A stretch of DNA of 64,000 bases from Mucilaginibacter sp. OK098 (GTDB taxonomy: Bacteria; Bacteroidota; Bacteroidia; Sphingobacteriales; Sphingobacteriaceae), in contig NZ_FRCM01000003.1 of NCBI RefSeq assembly GCF_900142915.1, positions 124,504 to 188,503 on the forward strand, in the 5' to 3' direction. The translations under genes and the position numbers were made by a program. Below the pieces are notes generated by a model that saw only the letters and a program-made list of their open reading frames with translations, made no database searches and was not told the DNA's origin. Each line of letters starts with the position of its first letter. Positions within the stretch are counted from its first letter, which is position 1. Of the stretch, positions 1 to 8,467 are shown one piece after another.

Positions 1-1391
1 TTTTTTGCTTTTGCTTTGCCGGCAAACTCTTTCACTTCGGCGCTGATGCGGCTTAATGATTTACCATCGGCAAATTTTATAACCGGTACCAGTAAACCTT
101 CGTCAACTGCTACGGCTACACCAATGTGTACGTGCTCGTTGGTGCGGATCTTATCGCCCATGAAAGATGAATTAATAGCAGGGTGTTGTTTTAAGGCAAC
201 CGCACAGGCTTTTAATACAAAATCGTTAAACGAGATCTTAACCGGGGCCACATCGTTAATACGGGTGCGGGCTGCAATAGCCTGGTCCATATCAATGCTC
301 ATGGTTACGTAGAAATGCGGAGCGGTAAACAAGCTTTCGCTTAAACGGCGGCTGATAGCTTTACGCATCTGGCTAACGTTCCGCTCGGTATATTTCTCTT
401 CGCCTGTGTATTCCGATAGTGGTGCTGAAGGAGTGGCAGTTATAGGTTGTGAAGGTGCAGCTTCTTTATTGTTACTTTCTGCTACTGGCTTAGCAGCCGG
501 TACATATTCTTCAACATCTTTCTTAATAATACGACCGCCTTCGGCAGATCCTTTTACATCATTAAGGTTGATGCCTTTTTCTTTTGCTATTTTACGGGCA
601 AGCGGCGATGCTTTAACGCGGCTGTCGTCTGCTGAAGTAGCATCTGCCGGGCTGTCCGACTCTGTTTCTTCGGCTCTAGCTTCTGTAGCAGGAGCTTCTT
701 CGGCCTTTGCTGCCGGTGTGGCTTCATCGTCAGACAACAATGGCGTAATATCAGTGCCGGCTTTACCAACAATGGCTATAATGCCATTAACAGGAGCCGC
801 TTCGCCTTCTTTAGGGCCTATGTATAATAAAGTGCCCGCTTCGTAGCCAACAACTTCCATTGTGGCTTTGTCTGTTTCAACGTCAGCAAGCGAGTCGTCA
901 CTTTTTACAGTATCGCCAACTTTAAAGTTCCATTTGTTTATAACGCCTTCCGTCATGGTATCGCTTAGGGCGGGCATACGGATAACAGTTGCAGGAATAC
1001 TGCTTTTATCAACCTTTGGCTTAGCTTCAACAGCTTCAGCAGGTTTTTTATCTTCAGTTGTTTTTAGTGTTTTTGTTTTTGCAGGCTCGGCAGCAGCTTC
1101 AGCAGCGGGTGCGGCCGGCGCATCAGCGCTGATGGCCGTTTTATAATCTTCGCCCTCTTTGCCTATAACAGCAATCAGCGCATCAATCGGAACCGCCTGG
1201 CCTTCTTCAACACCGATATAAAGCAAAGTGCCATCCTGGTACGATTCAAAATCCATTGTGGCTTTATCAGTTTCAATTTCGGCCAATACATCGCCCGATT
1301 TTACCTTATCACCAACTTTTTTATGCCATTTAGCCAATACCCCTTCGGTCATGGTATCGCTCATTTTAGGCATTTTAACTACTTCGGCCAT
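1..1391 (-). CDS. pdhC: pyruvate dehydrogenase complex E2, dihydrolipoamide acetyltransferase (3' end outside window)
   Basis: E2 core of the cytoplasmic pyruvate dehydrogenase complex, which moves acetyl groups from lipoyl arms to CoA. The minus strand reads from ATG at 1391 through two lipoyl domains, each with an ETDKATM lipoylation motif (lysines near residues 43 and 175). Alanine/proline-rich linkers follow, then a peripheral subunit-binding domain (VKASPLARKIAKEKG, about 259-296). The start of the catalytic acyltransferase domain follows. The catalytic histidine region and stop codon lie beyond the window. It follows pdhA on the same strand with a 48-nt gap, so the two are probably one transcript. 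Tandem lipoyl domains are common in E2 proteins. The product call is secure; only the C-terminus is unseen. Confidence 0.95.
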   Translation of the reverse strand, partial: MAEVVKMPKMSDTMTEGVLAKWHKKVGDKVKSGDVLAEIETDKATMDFESYQDGTLLYIGVEEGQAVPIDALIAVIGKEGEDYKTAISADAPAAPAAEAAAEPAKTKTLKTTEDKKPAEAVEAKPKVDKSSIPATVIRMPALSDTMTEGVINKWNFKVGDTVKSDDSLADVETDKATMEVVGYEAGTLLYIGPKEGEAAPVNGIIAIVGKAGTDITPLLSDDEATPAAKAEEAPATEARAEETESDSPADATSADDSRVKASPLARKIAKEKGINLNDVKGSAEGGRIIKKDVEEYVPAAKPVAESNNKEAAPSQPITATPSAPLSEYTGEEKYTERNVSQMRKAISRRLSESLFTAPHFYVTMSIDMDQAIAARTRINDVAPVKISFNDFVLKACAVALKQHPAINSSFMGDKIRTNEHVHIGVAVAVDEGLLVPVIKFADGKSLSRISAEVKEFAGKAKAK

Positions 1392-1439
1392 ATATTATTT
1401 GATTCAATAGTTCTTATAAATTCAATTTAAATATAACGA

Positions 1440-2435
1440 TTAGCTCATTATATAAGGGTAATCTTTTTGAACGTACACATCAGTATACAATTCTGATGCT
1501 TCAGGCCATGGCGACTCTTCAGCAAATTTTACCGACTCATCAACCTCTGCCTTTATTTTAGCTTCAATCTCTTCAAACCATTTTTCATCGGCATAGCCTT
1601 CTGAAAGTATGGTGTGCTTAGTAAGTTCGATAGGATCTTTTGCTTTGTATGATTCCAGCTCTTCCTTGGTACGGTACTTCTGCGGATCAGACATAGAGTG
1701 GCCTTTATAACGGTAGGTGCGCATTTCGAGGAAGGTAGGTCCTTCACCTGCACGTGCACGCTGAGCGGCTTCGTCCATCGCTTTGTGCACAGCAGCCGGA
1801 TCCATACCGTCAACCGGTGATGATGGGATGCCATAAGGCAAGCCTAATTTATAAATATCGGTTTGTGCAGTTGTACGCTCTACCGAAGTACCCATTGCGT
1901 AACCATTGTTCTCACAAACAAATATTACAGGCAGTTTCCAGAGGGCGGCCATATTAAAGGTTTCGGTTAATGCACCCTGGCGTACGGCGCCGTCGCCCAT
2001 GTAGGCTACGTTTAAAAAGTCGGTTCCTTTATATTTTTCGGCAAAGGCAATTCCTGCACCCAGGGGTACCTGTCCGCCAACTATGCCGTGGCCACCATAA
2101 AAATGTTTTTCTTTATCAAACATGTGCATAGATCCGCCCTTGCCTTTTGAGCAGCCGGTAGCCTTTCCATACAGTTCGGCCATTATAGAGTTTGAGGTAA
2201 CACCTTTAGCAATGGCGTGTGCATGATCGCGATAAGCGGTTATCATGCTGTCTTCCTGTTTAAGTACAGACATTGCTCCGGCTAAAACGGCTTCCTGGCC
2301 TATATACAAGTGGCAAAAGCCTCTTATTTTTTGCTGTCCGTATAATTGCCCTGCTTTTTCTTCGAACTTTCGCATCAAAAGCATTGACTCGTACCACATC
2401 AGGTAAGTGTCCTTATTTATTTCGATTGAACTCAT
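1440..2435 (-). CDS. pdhA: pyruvate dehydrogenase E1 component, alpha subunit
   Basis: Thiamine-diphosphate-dependent E1-alpha, which decarboxylates pyruvate and passes the acetyl group to the lipoyl arms of E2. The 331-residue length is normal for alpha subunits of heterotetrameric E1. The ThDP/Mg motif is visible as GDG at 147-149 and NN at 176-177. The conserved YRYKGHSMSDP loop lies near 262-272. The ATG at 2435 begins MSSIEINKDTYLMWYESM, a typical start. It lies directly upstream of pdhC. The beta subunit gene is not in the window. A -7-like box on this strand lies at 2468-2475. Confidence 0.96.
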   Translation of the reverse strand: MSSIEINKDTYLMWYESMLLMRKFEEKAGQLYGQQKIRGFCHLYIGQEAVLAGAMSVLKQEDSMITAYRDHAHAIAKGVTSNSIMAELYGKATGCSKGKGGSMHMFDKEKHFYGGHGIVGGQVPLGAGIAFAEKYKGTDFLNVAYMGDGAVRQGALTETFNMAALWKLPVIFVCENNGYAMGTSVERTTAQTDIYKLGLPYGIPSSPVDGMDPAAVHKAMDEAAQRARAGEGPTFLEMRTYRYKGHSMSDPQKYRTKEELESYKAKDPIELTKHTILSEGYADEKWFEEIEAKIKAEVDESVKFAEESPWPEASELYTDVYVQKDYPYIMS

Positions 2436-2467
2436 GTATTATAAACGATCAATTTTATTATAAAGCG

Positions 2468-2475
2468 CAAATCTA
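2468..2475 (-). promoter_or_regulatory. candidate -7 box for pdhA-pdhC
   Basis: CAAATCTA on the plus strand is TAGATTTG on the minus strand, a perfect match to the Bacteroidota -7 consensus TAnnTTTG, 33 nt upstream of the pdhA ATG. The only nearby TTG-type -33 element (plus-strand CAA at 2502-2504) is 26 nt away, longer than the usual 19-21, so the call is tentative. Confidence 0.45.
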
Positions 2476-2717
2476 ATTATATCTGTGAAATATAGAAACT
2501 GCAATAGGGCTGTTAAACGATGATTTTATTAAAAAGATTTGTAATATTTTCAATATACCGGTCAATATCAGCACCAACAACCAAAAGTATGTGTAAAAAC
2601 AACACCAATTGCTGTTATTTATGGATTGTCAAAAAAATTACATTTTTGATATTTTATGAATAAACCTCCAGATAATTAACAATTGCAGACAAATGTTGAA
2701 AAAAAACAGTCATTCTG

Positions 2718-2747
2718 TTGCAATTTTAAAAAATTTAAATAGTTTTG
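2718..2747 (+). promoter_or_regulatory. Bacteroidota-type promoter for the NlpC/P60 gene
   Basis: TTG at 2718-2720 is followed after 19 nt by TAGTTTTG at 2740-2747, which fits the TTG-N19-TAnnTTTG promoter of Bacteroidota. It sits about 73 nt before the ATG at 2820. Confidence 0.6.
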
Positions 2748-2819
2748 TAGCCAACAATAGACAGGGTGTCCAATTTAATAAACAATTTGTTGGCCTAACA
2801 CAACAAACTAATCGATTAA

Positions 2820-3410
2820 ATGAAGAAAATTACTATCGTTATTGCGTTATTTTTCAGCACATTAGCTGTTCAAGCTCAAACAAAAACCAGTCCAGGAACA
2901 ACGGACGACAAAAATCCTGACGAACAGGAATCATTAGCCAAAGATTATTTATCCCAGATAATGGGTGTTGCAATGTCGGCAACATCAAACATGAAACTTT
3001 TTCATTTTGTTTACGATTGGATCGGTACCCCGTATCGTTTTGGCGGAAGCTCAAGAAGAGGAATTGATTGTTCGGCATTTACCAAAGAATTATACAGCGA
3101 GGTATTCAATATGGATATCCAGCGCAGCTCACGCGATATTTTCAGCATGGTTAGCCCTGTTAGAAGAGACGACCTTAAGGAAGGTGATTTAGTTTTCTTT
3201 AAAATTCACAGCCGTCGTATCTCGCATGTGGGGATCTATTTAGGCAATAACAGATTTGCCCATGCATCATCAAGAGGTGTTGCTATCAGCAGCCTTGACG
3301 ATGCTTATTACAGGCGTTACTTTTACCGTGGCGGCCGGATGCTTGAATCATTTAAGGCTGAACTGGAGAAACAAAGCTCAGACAACAGTACCAGTACAGA
3401 CAACAACTAA
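2820..3410 (+). CDS. secreted NlpC/P60 cysteine peptidase
   Basis: Probable cell-wall endopeptidase that cuts peptide bonds in peptidoglycan stems outside the inner membrane. Residues 1-20 form a Sec signal peptide ending AVQAQ. The NlpC/P60 fold covers about 60-175. The catalytic cysteine is in GIDCSAFTKEL (C84), the catalytic histidine in SHVGIYL (H136), and H148 in FAHASSRG is a plausible third residue. The last 20 residues are low-complexity serine/asparagine. Length (196 aa) matches single-domain family members. It is monocistronic: its own promoter lies upstream and an intrinsic terminator follows 26 nt after the stop. Confidence 0.92.
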   Translation: MKKITIVIALFFSTLAVQAQTKTSPGTTDDKNPDEQESLAKDYLSQIMGVAMSATSNMKLFHFVYDWIGTPYRFGGSSRRGIDCSAFTKELYSEVFNMDIQRSSRDIFSMVSPVRRDDLKEGDLVFFKIHSRRISHVGIYLGNNRFAHASSRGVAISSLDDAYYRRYFYRGGRMLESFKAELEKQSSDNSTSTDNN

Positions 3411-3436
3411 AACTTTATAATAAACCTAATTAATTT

Positions 3437-3466
3437 AATCCTTTCCTGACCAGAAAGGATTTTTTT
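3437..3466 (+). terminator. intrinsic terminator after the NlpC/P60 gene
   Basis: A perfect 9-bp stem (AATCCTTTC/GAAAGGATT) with a 7-nt loop runs directly into a T tract ending at 3466. Confidence 0.9.
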
Positions 3467-3545
3467 GTGTTCGCTATTTTCATTTATCCCTACAAATGAA
3501 TAAAATTGTTTATGTTCGCTACCGAAGCAGCGGCAATTATTACAA

Positions 3546-4724
3546 TTGAATAATAAGCAACATACAAAACGATCAGTGAATTTAGAGAGAACCTGCTTAT
3601 TGCCTTTTATAAGTGTAATTCTCCTGATCTCCGCCTGTCAAAATCGTCATAAACCACAGCCTGAAGTATATCATCCCCCAATAAAAAAGCCGGTTGTTAT
3701 CAAGCGTGATACGGCGCAATTAAAACAGGACCCTATTCAGCGCGATTCATTTTGTGTTGCTGCCGTTGGCGATATTATGCTGGGCACGTCTTACCCCGAT
3801 AATAAAACACTACCGCCCGATAGTGCAAAAAGCAGTTTTAAAAATATTTTAAATGAGCTGCGCAAAGCCGATGTGCTTATGGGAAACCTGGAAGGCACCT
3901 TACTTGATACCGGCGCCCCAGCCAATTACAGGCTGCACCAGTTGAGCAGGCCCTGGCTGTTCAGGATGCCGGTGAGATACGGAAGTGTATTAAAAGATGC
4001 CGGATTTAATGTATTGAGTCTTGCCAATAATCATATCGGCGATTTTGATAATGCCGGCCGCCTCAGCACCATGAAAGTGCTGGATAGTTTAGGGATCAAT
4101 TACGGCGGCCAGGTAGCACATCCCTCATCAATTTTTAAACTAAACGGCATAACTTATGGCTTTTGCGCATTTGCACCTAATGGCTATACATTATCTATCC
4201 TCGACCTGAAAGGTGCAGCTGCCATCATCCAAAACCTTAAAAAGCAATGCGATGTGGTCATTGTATCATTTCATGGGGGCGGCGAGGGTGTTGATTTTGA
4301 GCATGTGCCTTTTACAATGGAAACCTTTGTAAATGAAAAACGCGGTGATGTAAACGCCTTTACCCATGCTGCCATTGATGCCGGTGCTGACCTGGTTTTT
4401 GGCAACGGCCCGCACGTTTGCCGCGCCATGGAACTCTATAAAGACAGACTGATAGCTTATAGCCTTGGTAATTTTTGCACTTATACGGGCGTAAGCGTTG
4501 CCGGAGTTTGCGGTATGGCGCCTATTCTTAAAGTTTACGTAAACAAAAAAGGAGAATTTTTAAGCGGACGCATTGTTTCGGCTATTCAAACCCACTATGA
4601 TGGATTAATGCTTGATACTTTAAACAAAGCAGCCATCCGCATTAAACAGCTAACCGAAACAGATTTCCCGGATGCCGGATTACAGATTGATGATGATGGC
4701 ACAATTACCCGATCTGAACTATAA
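3546..4724 (+). CDS. CapA-family metallophosphoesterase-like lipoprotein
   Basis: Member of the CapA/PgsA family (poly-gamma-glutamate capsule protein-like), with a calcineurin-like metal-binding fold. The family signatures are VGDIMLG, GNLEGTLLD, LANNHIGDF, SFHGGGEG and GNGPHVCRAMELY. The N-terminus is a lipoprotein signal ending in the lipobox LISAC, so the protein is probably tethered at the envelope. The frame opens with TTG at 3546. An in-frame GTG at 3576 would put the lipid-bearing cysteine at residue 21, a more typical signal length, and may be the real start. No capB/capC genes are nearby, so capsule synthesis is not implied. Confidence 0.85.
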   Translation: MNNKQHTKRSVNLERTCLLPFISVILLISACQNRHKPQPEVYHPPIKKPVVIKRDTAQLKQDPIQRDSFCVAAVGDIMLGTSYPDNKTLPPDSAKSSFKNILNELRKADVLMGNLEGTLLDTGAPANYRLHQLSRPWLFRMPVRYGSVLKDAGFNVLSLANNHIGDFDNAGRLSTMKVLDSLGINYGGQVAHPSSIFKLNGITYGFCAFAPNGYTLSILDLKGAAAIIQNLKKQCDVVIVSFHGGGEGVDFEHVPFTMETFVNEKRGDVNAFTHAAIDAGADLVFGNGPHVCRAMELYKDRLIAYSLGNFCTYTGVSVAGVCGMAPILKVYVNKKGEFLSGRIVSAIQTHYDGLMLDTLNKAAIRIKQLTETDFPDAGLQIDDDGTITRSEL

Positions 4725-4782
4725 TTTGCCTGATAAAAGGTAATAAGCATCAGCGCAATCACTTAATCATTAAAATCAGCGG

Positions 4783-4968
4783 TTACACCTCATCCTTTGT
4801 AGTTCTTACTAAACTTATTCCTGTAAAGAAAAACAGTATCGCTATAATACCTACAACTACAAGTGTGGTAATCTGTCCGCCGTGGTTAATTATTTCAACA
4901 CCGGTATAAATTAAGCCTATAATACCCAATACGGTAAGTATAGCCCCGAAGGTTCGTTTTAAGTTCAT
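4783..4968 (-). CDS. small two-TM membrane protein of unknown function
   Basis: A 61-residue protein starting MNLKRTFGAILTVLG with two hydrophobic helices (about 8-24 and 35-53) joined by a short polar turn (EIINHGGQ), ending in a charged tail TTKDEV. I chose the ATG at 4968. The frame stays open to 5034, but the extra 22 residues look unlike a natural N-terminus. Small proteins of this shape are common next to SPFH genes in Bacteroidota, but I do not know a function. It is transcribed divergently from the SPFH gene. Confidence 0.65.
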   Translation of the reverse strand: MNLKRTFGAILTVLGIIGLIYTGVEIINHGGQITTLVVVGIIAILFFFTGISLVRTTKDEV

Positions 4969-5058
4969 AGTTGCGTGCTTTTTTGTTAAGCTTTTTATTA
5001 AAAACAAATAGCACACCAATAAATAATCATACATTTAGATTATTAAATTTTATTAACC

Positions 5059-5997
5059 ATGACCCCTCAAATAGGCTTTTTAGTTGTTGCTTTTATTTTC
5101 CTGGTAATATTACTTTCATCTTTTGTGTCTGTAAAACAAGGCACTATAGTAGTAATTACAGTGTTTGGCAAGTATCGCCGCATCTTAACCCCCGGCTTAA
5201 ACTTCAAAATTCCTTTTATCGAAAACATCTATTCAAAAATATCTATCCAAAACCGCTCCGTCGAGCTGGAATTCCAGGCGGTGACATTTGACCAGGCCAA
5301 TGTTTATTTTAAGGCAATGCTGCTCTATTCGGTATTGGATCAGCAGGAAGAAACCATTAAAAATGTAGCCTTTAAGTTTGTTGATGAGCGTAACCTGATG
5401 CAGGCGCTGATCCGCACGGTTGAAGGCTCTATCCGCGCATTTGTGGCTACCAAACGCCAATCGGAGGTATTGATATTAAGGCGTGACATTGTGGAGCACG
5501 TTAAAGAGCAGCTGGATGTGATACTGGAAGGCTGGGGCTACCATTTACAGGATTTGCAGCTGAATGATATCACTTTTGATGAGGTGATCATGAAATCAAT
5601 GAGCCAGGTAGTGGCCTCAAATAACCTTAAAGCCGCTGCTGAAAATGAAGGCCAGGCTCTACTAATCACCAAAACAAAGGCCGCTGAAGCTGAAGGTAAT
5701 GCTATTAAAATTTCCGCCGAGGCCGAACGCCAGGCGTCACAGCTGCGCGGGCAGGGTGTTGCTTTGTTCCGCGAGGAGGTAGCCAAAGGTATGTCAGTTG
5801 CTGCTAAAGAAATGAAAGATGCTAATATGGACACTTCGGTAATATTATTTACCATGTGGACTGAATCCATTAAACACTTTGCCGAGAACTCGCAGGGCAA
5901 TGTGATATTCCTTGATGGGTCAACCGATGCCATGCAGCAAACCATGAAAGAAATGATGGCGTTAAACCAATTGCACTCGGAGAAAGTCAAAAAGTAA
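5059..5997 (+). CDS. SPFH/Band 7 (prohibitin-stomatin) membrane scaffold protein
   Basis: An N-terminal membrane anchor (residues 5-23) is followed by an SPFH domain: VSVKQGTIVVITVFGKYRRI, then GLNFKIPFIENIY. A long alanine/glutamate-rich coiled coil (about 195-250, KAAAENEGQALLITKTKAAEAEGNA) comes next. In the family this builds ring-shaped oligomers that organise membrane proteases or microdomains. Length (312 aa) is typical of prohibitin-like bacterial proteins. The ATG at 5059 gives the anchor directly. The next gene starts 21 nt downstream and may share the transcript. Confidence 0.92.
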   Translation: MTPQIGFLVVAFIFLVILLSSFVSVKQGTIVVITVFGKYRRILTPGLNFKIPFIENIYSKISIQNRSVELEFQAVTFDQANVYFKAMLLYSVLDQQEETIKNVAFKFVDERNLMQALIRTVEGSIRAFVATKRQSEVLILRRDIVEHVKEQLDVILEGWGYHLQDLQLNDITFDEVIMKSMSQVVASNNLKAAAENEGQALLITKTKAAEAEGNAIKISAEAERQASQLRGQGVALFREEVAKGMSVAAKEMKDANMDTSVILFTMWTESIKHFAENSQGNVIFLDGSTDAMQQTMKEMMALNQLHSEKVKK

Positions 5998-6018
5998 AAA
6001 TTTTACTTTGACCAGCTA

Positions 6019-6561
6019 ATGAAATTTGGATTTGTGCGATTGATCAGCTTTACTGCAATGTGGCTTTGTATTGTAAATAATGTTTCGGCCCAGGCTTTCC
6101 GCCAGCTAACCGTTAATGATTTTAAGGGTATTCCGGTTACGAATCAGAGCACAGTTGCTTATACCAATTGCTCCATAAGCTTTCAGTATGAGGCCCACCG
6201 GGAGCGGAACTTTTACCTGCTTGATTTTAACATCCAGCTAACGCTTAATGATTGCAAATCATGGATAGATAAAAAACGCATCACATCTGACCAGATGCTT
6301 ACCGAAGTGTTGAAACATGAGCAGGGACATTATCTCATAGCTTACATGGAACAGCAGGAACTATTAAGAACCGTAAGCAAAACTATTTTCTATGCCAATT
6401 ATCAGTCTGCCGCGCAAAATATTTTTAACCGGATTGACGCTAAGTACAAACAATTGAACATGGATTATGATGCCGACACCCAGCACATGCAAAACCGTAC
6501 CCAGCAGCAAAGCTGGGATGCTTATTTTAAAAAGCGCTTAACATATATGCCGCCTCAATAA
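6019..6561 (+). CDS. exported DUF922-like putative zinc metalloprotease
   Basis: A signal peptide (1-25, cut after VSAQA) precedes a compact domain with an HExxH zinc motif, HEQGH at 100-104, in the helix LTEVLKHEQGHYLIAYMEQQEL. That is the layout of the DUF922 family of predicted Zn-dependent proteases. Two cysteines (C51, C79) could form a periplasmic disulfide. The protein is 180 aa, with a glutamine-rich C-terminal helix. It follows the SPFH gene closely; whether it is a client or partner is unknown. Protease activity is inferred from the motif only. Confidence 0.75.
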   Translation: MKFGFVRLISFTAMWLCIVNNVSAQAFRQLTVNDFKGIPVTNQSTVAYTNCSISFQYEAHRERNFYLLDFNIQLTLNDCKSWIDKKRITSDQMLTEVLKHEQGHYLIAYMEQQELLRTVSKTIFYANYQSAAQNIFNRIDAKYKQLNMDYDADTQHMQNRTQQQSWDAYFKKRLTYMPPQ

Positions 6562-6644
6562 AATGCGGAGTGCGGAATGTTTATTGCGGAATGGCAATTA
6601 ATTAGTTTTTTTGTCATCTCTGAGCAGCGTAAAGAAAATCCGAA

Positions 6645-7199
6645 ATGGAACATCCGACATCCGAAATAATAAAGATAGCAGTAGTAGGCCCCGAGTCTAC
6701 CGGCAAATCAACCATGTCGGCTTACCTGGCCAAACATTATAACACCATCTGGGTACCTGAATTTGCAAGAGGCTATTGTGAAAAACTTAGCGGGCAGCCT
6801 ACCTGGCAGGATGAGATCAATATGTTTTACGGGCAGGTTGCGCTTGAGGCTGAACTATTGCCAAAGGCAAACAAGCTGCTTATTTGCGACACCACTTTTC
6901 TCACCGTAAAGATCTGGAGCGAACACGTTTTTGCCAAATCACCACAAGAAGTACTGGATGAACTTCCCAAACATCCATATGATCTTTACCTGCTGCAAAA
7001 CATCGATCTTCCCTGGGAAGAAGATCCATTACGTGACTTTCCAGATATGCGTGAGCATTTTATGGAAGTATGGGAAAAAGAATTGAAGAGTCTTAATGCC
7101 AACTACGTAATCATATCCGGTATCGGGCAAGAAAGATATGAAAGTGCGGTGAAGGCGGTGGACCGATTTCGGATTTCGCATGTTCGATTTGGGATTTAG
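6645..7199 (+). CDS. NadR-like ATP-binding protein, putative nicotinamide riboside kinase
   Basis: P-loop kinase of the AAA_28/NadR type. The Walker A motif is GPESTGKST (15-23), followed by WVPEFARGYCEKL, which in the family contacts the substrate, and CDTTFLT as the Walker B-like strand. In NadR this domain phosphorylates nicotinamide riboside to NMN for NAD salvage. The NadR helix-turn-helix and adenylyltransferase domains are absent here, as is common in Bacteroidota. The first codons after ATG and the codons near residues 174-181 are read from copies of one intergenic repeat, so both ends of the protein look recently acquired. See the repeats at 6648, 7166 and 7251. Confidence 0.8.
   Translation: MEHPTSEIIKIAVVGPESTGKSTMSAYLAKHYNTIWVPEFARGYCEKLSGQPTWQDEINMFYGQVALEAELLPKANKLLICDTTFLTVKIWSEHVFAKSPQEVLDELPKHPYDLYLLQNIDLPWEEDPLRDFPDMREHFMEVWEKELKSLNANYVIISGIGQERYESAVKAVDRFRISHVRFGI
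6648..6667 (+). repeat. 20-bp repeat copy 1, over the start of the NadR-like gene
   Basis: GAACATCCGACATCCGAAAT immediately follows the ATG and encodes residues 2-8. It differs from copy 3 (7251) by one base. Nearby AATCCGAAAT (6637) is related sequence. Confidence 0.8.
7166..7185 (-). repeat. 20-bp repeat copy 2, inverted, inside the 3' end of the NadR-like gene
   Basis: The minus strand reads GAACATGCGAAATCCGAAAT, one mismatch from copy 3. It forms part of the coding sequence for the last dozen residues of the NadR-like protein and could pair with copy 3 in the transcript. Confidence 0.8.
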
Positions 7200-7250
7200 T
7201 AAAATTGATAATTCTAAAACCCTGATTCAAACAATAATAATTCCGACATT

Positions 7251-7270
7251 GAACATCCGAAATCCGAAAT
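7251..7270 (+). repeat. 20-bp repeat copy 3, downstream of the NadR-like gene
   Basis: GAACATCCGAAATCCGAAAT, followed by the related words AATCTGAAAT and AAATCCC. Copies 2 and 3 are inverted with a 65-nt spacer, so a stem-loop over the 3' end of the gene is possible. Confidence 0.8.
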
Positions 7271-7328
7271 AAATCTGAAATAAATCCCACCTTCATGCAA
7301 CGTTGTAAAAACCTTTGCGTCATATAAC

Positions 7329-7907
7329 ATGCAAGCTGATCAAAATTTGGAAGCCGTATATATTGACAAGCATTATAACCTGGTGGTTGAGTGCAAACAA
7401 GGCAGTAAAAAAGCCTGTTATGAGCTGTACAAACTGTATTCTAAAGCAATGTTAAACGTTGCCTTTAGGATAGTGGGAAATATTGCCGAAGCTGAAGATG
7501 TTTTGCAGGAAGCTTTTGTTGATGCTTTTAACAAACTGAAGGATTTTAGGCAGGACACTACTTTTGGTTTGTGGCTTAAACAAATAGTTGTTAACCGGTC
7601 TATCAACCTGCTGCGCAAACGCAAGCTGGACATTATAGACCTTGAAGGCGACCAACTGGAAAATATTGCGGATGAGGAATATGATGACGGGGAAGAAACA
7701 CAATACCAGGCCGCAAGGGTTAAAGAAGCAATGAAGGAATTACCGGAAGGATATAGGTTAGTAATATCGCTATACCTGCTTGAAGGATATGACCACGAAG
7801 AAATAGGACAAATATTGAATATTTCAGAAAACACCTCACGCACCCAGTTTTTAAGGGCAAAAAGGAAACTTCTGGAAATTTTAAAAAGAAAGGGGATAAC
7901 ATCATGA
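7329..7907 (+). CDS. ECF-type RNA polymerase sigma factor
   Basis: A 192-residue sigma-70 family protein with region 2 (about 25-92, including GNIAEAEDVLQEAFVDAFNKL and the tryptophan-containing FGLWLKQIVVNRSINLLRK) and region 4 (about 125-182, LPEGYRLVISLYLLEGYDHEEIGQILNISENTSRTQFLRAKRKL). It overlaps the next gene by ATGA, so sigma factor and membrane partner are translationally coupled. The whole unit (sigma, TM protein, DUF4097 protein) is a typical Bacteroidota envelope-sensing operon. Its trigger cannot be read from sequence. Confidence 0.95.
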   Translation: MQADQNLEAVYIDKHYNLVVECKQGSKKACYELYKLYSKAMLNVAFRIVGNIAEAEDVLQEAFVDAFNKLKDFRQDTTFGLWLKQIVVNRSINLLRKRKLDIIDLEGDQLENIADEEYDDGEETQYQAARVKEAMKELPEGYRLVISLYLLEGYDHEEIGQILNISENTSRTQFLRAKRKLLEILKRKGITS

Positions 7908-8467
7908 GCAAGCGATTAGAGGATTTTATGAAAATGAACAGGGAAGAATTTGACGACCTGGAACCATCAGCAGATTTGTGGAGCAGGATTGAAAAGCATT
8001 TGCCGCCGCAGGAAAGCGAATTAAAAAAGCGTGAAACAAAAACTTTTTCACTTGGCTTTGTGCTAAGAGTAGCTGCATCGGTTATTGTAATAATGGGGAT
8101 AGGTTTTGCTGCATACCTGCATCGCCAGGAAAAGAAACCGATTGATCTGGCTGCTATTAACCCGCTATATGCACAACAACAAATTCAATACACTTCATTA
8201 ATTGAAACAAAACGTACTGAGTTAAAATCGATCTCAAAAACTGATCCTGCGCTTTATAAAGAGTTTAGCGGCGAAATAGCCAAAATGGATTCAACCTACA
8301 AAAAATTAAACAGTGATTTAGCCAATAGCCCCAACCAGGAGCGTGTTTTACGCGCAATGATCCGGAATTTGCAGGTCCAAACACAGGTGCTTACCCAGCA
8401 ATTGAATGTTATTGAGCAGCTGAACAAATCAAAAAAGGAACAAAACAATGAGATCAAGAATATATAA
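7904..8467 (+). CDS. single-pass membrane protein, probable anti-sigma factor
   Basis: The N-terminal cytoplasmic part (1-47, with FDDLEPSADLWSRIEKHLP) is followed by one TM helix (about 50-68, FVLRVAASVIVIMGIGFAAY) and a periplasmic coiled-coil region rich in Q, N and K to residue 187. Gene order and the ATGA overlap with the sigma gene suggest it holds that sigma factor at the membrane. No zinc-binding anti-sigma motif (HxxxCxxC) is present, so the assignment rests on architecture and position. Its 3' end overlaps the next gene by 20 nt. Confidence 0.75.
   Translation: MSKRLEDFMKMNREEFDDLEPSADLWSRIEKHLPPQESELKKRETKTFSLGFVLRVAASVIVIMGIGFAAYLHRQEKKPIDLAAINPLYAQQQIQYTSLIETKRTELKSISKTDPALYKEFSGEIAKMDSTYKKLNSDLANSPNQERVLRAMIRNLQVQTQVLTQQLNVIEQLNKSKKEQNNEIKNI

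Larger units (their letters stand above)
2436..2819. other. gene-free divergent promoter region
   Basis: This AT-rich 384-nt spacer separates pdhA (minus) from the NlpC/P60 gene (plus). It holds the two promoter candidates listed separately. I see no small gene or stable hairpin in the rest. Confidence 0.6.

Noticed and set aside
406..1410. Long open frames on the plus strand opposite the E2 gene (406-846, 862-1146).
   Set aside because: Alanine/serine-rich shadows of the Ala/Pro linkers and lipoyl domains of the real minus-strand gene.
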